DNA from: Halolamina pelagica
GTDB lineage: Archaea > Halobacteriota > Halobacteria > Halobacteriales > Haloferacaceae
DNA: 64,000 nt
NCBI RefSeq assembly: GCF_900115675.1
Contig: NZ_FOXI01000004.1
Location: 62,001 to 126,000, forward strand
Direction of reading: 5' to 3'
Positions 62,949-64,000 of the stretch are shown here, piece by piece. The position numbers were made by a program, and so were the translations under genes. The notes beneath the pieces are model-generated. The model was given only the letters and a program-made list of their open reading frames with translations. It was not told where the DNA came from and searched no databases. Positions within the stretch are counted from its first letter, which is position 1. The number at the start of each line of letters is the position of its first letter.

Positions 62949-63815
62949 CTACTCGTCGCCGTACTCGTAGAAGCCGCGGCCGGTCTTCTTCCCGAGGTCG
63001 CCGGCCTCGACCTTCCGCTTCAGCAGGTACGCCGGCGTGTACCGGTCGCCCAGTTCCTCGTGGAGCGTCTCGGTGGCGTGCAGACACACGTCGAGGCCGA
63101 TGTGGTCAGCGAGTTCCAGCGGACCCATGGGGACGTTCGTGCCCAGGGTCATCCCGCGGTCGATGTCCTCCTTCTCGGCGACGCCCTCGTCGAACGCGCG
63201 GATCCCCTCGTTGATCCAGGGCATCAGGATGCGGTTGGTGACGAACCCCGGCTTGTCGTCGGACTCCCAGGTCTCCTTCCCCAGGTCCTCGGCGAACGCG
63301 TGCGCGAGGTCCGTCGCCCCGTCGCTCGTTCGCTCGCCGGTGACGACCTCGACGCCGTCCATGATCGGGACGGGGTTCATGAAGTGGAGGCCGACCACGG
63401 CGTCGGCGCGCTCGGTCGCGCTCGCGATCGTGGTGATCGAGAGCGTCGACGTGTTGGTCGCGAGCAGCGCCTCGTCGTGGAGGGTCTCGTCAAGATCCGC
63501 GAAGATCGACTGCTTGAGCTCCATCTCCTCGGGCGCGGCCTCGACGACGATCTCGGCGCCCGCGAGGTCGTCGAGCTCGGTCGTCCCCGTGATGCGGTCT
63601 TTCGCGGCCGCAGCCTCCTCCTCCGAGAGCGCGTCCCGGTCGACCAGCCGCGAGAGCGAGCCGTCGATGGTGTCGAACCCGCTGTCGAGGAACGACTGCT
63701 TGATGTCCCGCATCACCACGTCGTAGCCCGCCGTCGCGGCGACCTGTGCGATGCCTGCGCCCATCGTACCCGCGCCGACGACGCCCACCGTCTCCACGTC
63801 CTCCAGTGCGTACAT
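62949..63815 (-). CDS. 3-hydroxyacyl-CoA dehydrogenase
   Basis: A 288-aa 3-hydroxybutyryl/acyl-CoA dehydrogenase. The NAD fold is VGVVGAGTMGAGIAQVA, the substrate/active-site segment is GLHFMNPVPIMDGVEVV and the C-terminal domain includes KPGFVTNRILMPWINEG and KTGRGFYEYG. It oxidises 3-hydroxyacyl-CoA in beta-oxidation or reduces acetoacetyl-CoA. It lies upstream of the carboxylase on the same strand, 78 nt away, so they may be co-transcribed. Confidence 0.94.
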   Translation of the reverse strand: MYALEDVETVGVVGAGTMGAGIAQVAATAGYDVVMRDIKQSFLDSGFDTIDGSLSRLVDRDALSEEEAAAAKDRITGTTELDDLAGAEIVVEAAPEEMELKQSIFADLDETLHDEALLATNTSTLSITTIASATERADAVVGLHFMNPVPIMDGVEVVTGERTSDGATDLAHAFAEDLGKETWESDDKPGFVTNRILMPWINEGIRAFDEGVAEKEDIDRGMTLGTNVPMGPLELADHIGLDVCLHATETLHEELGDRYTPAYLLKRKVEAGDLGKKTGRGFYEYGDE

Positions 63816-63951
63816 GGACGGCGTTCGGCCCGGGACCACCGTAAGCGTAGCGACAACCGCCGGACGACGGCGACACCCCGGTGAACGGCCAAAAACCGAA
63901 CGCTCAGCCACTCTACGTCCGTGTGATCACCATCGTTTCGCACAAACCTTG

Positions 63952-63959
63952 AAGTATCT
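63952..63959 (+). promoter_or_regulatory. TATA-like element of a gene leaving the window
   Basis: AAGTATCT in TTGAAGTATCTT is centred about 26 nt before the GTG at 63982, in a locally AT-richer region. Confidence 0.4.
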
Positions 63960-63981
63960 TTGGTTCGCAGAACAGGGTAAC

Positions 63982-64000
63982 GTGACCCGCCTGTTGGAGC
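63982..64000 (+). CDS. start of a gene running off the right edge
   Basis: GTG ACC CGC CTG TTG GAG at the end of the window, placed 26 nt after a TATA-like element. Only six codons are visible, so no product can be named. Confidence 0.35.

Noticed and set aside
60843-63884. A 1013-codon plus-strand frame opposite the carboxylase and hydroxyacyl-CoA dehydrogenase genes
   Set aside because: Its translation lacks any family motif and mirrors the codon pattern of the two well-identified genes on the other strand.
1-64000. CRISPR arrays or tRNA/rRNA genes anywhere in the window
   Set aside because: No regularly spaced 25-40-nt repeats, no TTCRA T-loop context with matching stems and no conserved rRNA segments were noticed in the gaps; all longer stretches are protein coding.

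Overview
The window is a high-GC chromosomal segment of a haloarchaeon (class Halobacteria). The evidence is the acidic, Asp/Glu-rich proteins, an archaeal information-processing set (TFB, archaeal DnaG, FEN1, SBDS, METTL5-type methylase), Tat-exported lipoproteins, a halolysin-like protease, halocyanin-type copper domains, and promoters with a TATA element 26-31 nt upstream of apparently leaderless start codons. No rRNA, tRNA or CRISPR array was found. Genes are packed tightly; no gene-free stretch exceeds 300 bases, and the larger gaps hold promoters, hairpins or mobile-element scars.

Layout. 1-9 kb: housekeeping genes (fumarase, BolA, FEN1, GNAT acetyltransferase, methyltransferase, small membrane proteins, ornithine cyclodeaminase-family dehydrogenase, DnaG). 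9-15 kb: a DUF92 membrane protein, a divergent pair of cis-prenyltransferase genes (one catalytic, one apparently non-catalytic), FUN14, SBDS and DUF2797 proteins. 15-20 kb: exported subtilase, zinc ribbon, an orphan IS200/IS605-type right-end hairpin, aldehyde dehydrogenase, ferredoxin, UspA. 20-30 kb: Agl23-like glycosylation protein, TFB, METTL5-type methylase, beta carbonic anhydrase, MBL-fold hydrolase, an Ogg-type DNA glycosylase and an S9 peptidase. 29.7-33 kb: a Tat-exported P19-like iron protein plus DyP-type peroxidase, followed by a tandem winged-helix regulator and a membrane protein.

33-45.4 kb is a molybdenum-hydroxylase region: small, medium and large subunits (33150-36987), then a complete oligopeptide/nickel-type ABC importer on the opposite strand (43771-37091), then a MocA-like cytidylyltransferase and an XdhC-like maturation factor. 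45.6-47.1 kb carries a copper nitrite reductase with a C-terminal halocyanin-like domain, preceded by a perfect palindrome. 47-54.9 kb is a mixed block (MBL hydrolase, OsmC, CysS, thioredoxin reductase, aldo/keto reductase and small haloarchaeal proteins).

54.9-56.3 kb is a TnpB-only IS200/IS605-type element inserted directly behind the aldo/keto reductase stop codon. 56.4-63.8 kb groups an aminotransferase, lumazine synthase, glutamate dehydrogenase, a CitE-type lyase, a MaoC-type hydratase, an acyl-CoA carboxylase carboxyltransferase with an extra N-terminal domain, and 3-hydroxyacyl-CoA dehydrogenase. Several of these activities belong to the haloarchaeal methylaspartate cycle and propionyl-CoA metabolism, so they may work together.

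The most striking candidates are the cis-prenyltransferase pair with complementary loss of motifs, the nitrite reductase-halocyanin fusion, the TnpB lacking its canonical RuvC-II glutamate together with an orphan element end elsewhere, the carboxylase with a fused epsilon/PccX-like segment, and several unexplained hairpins.
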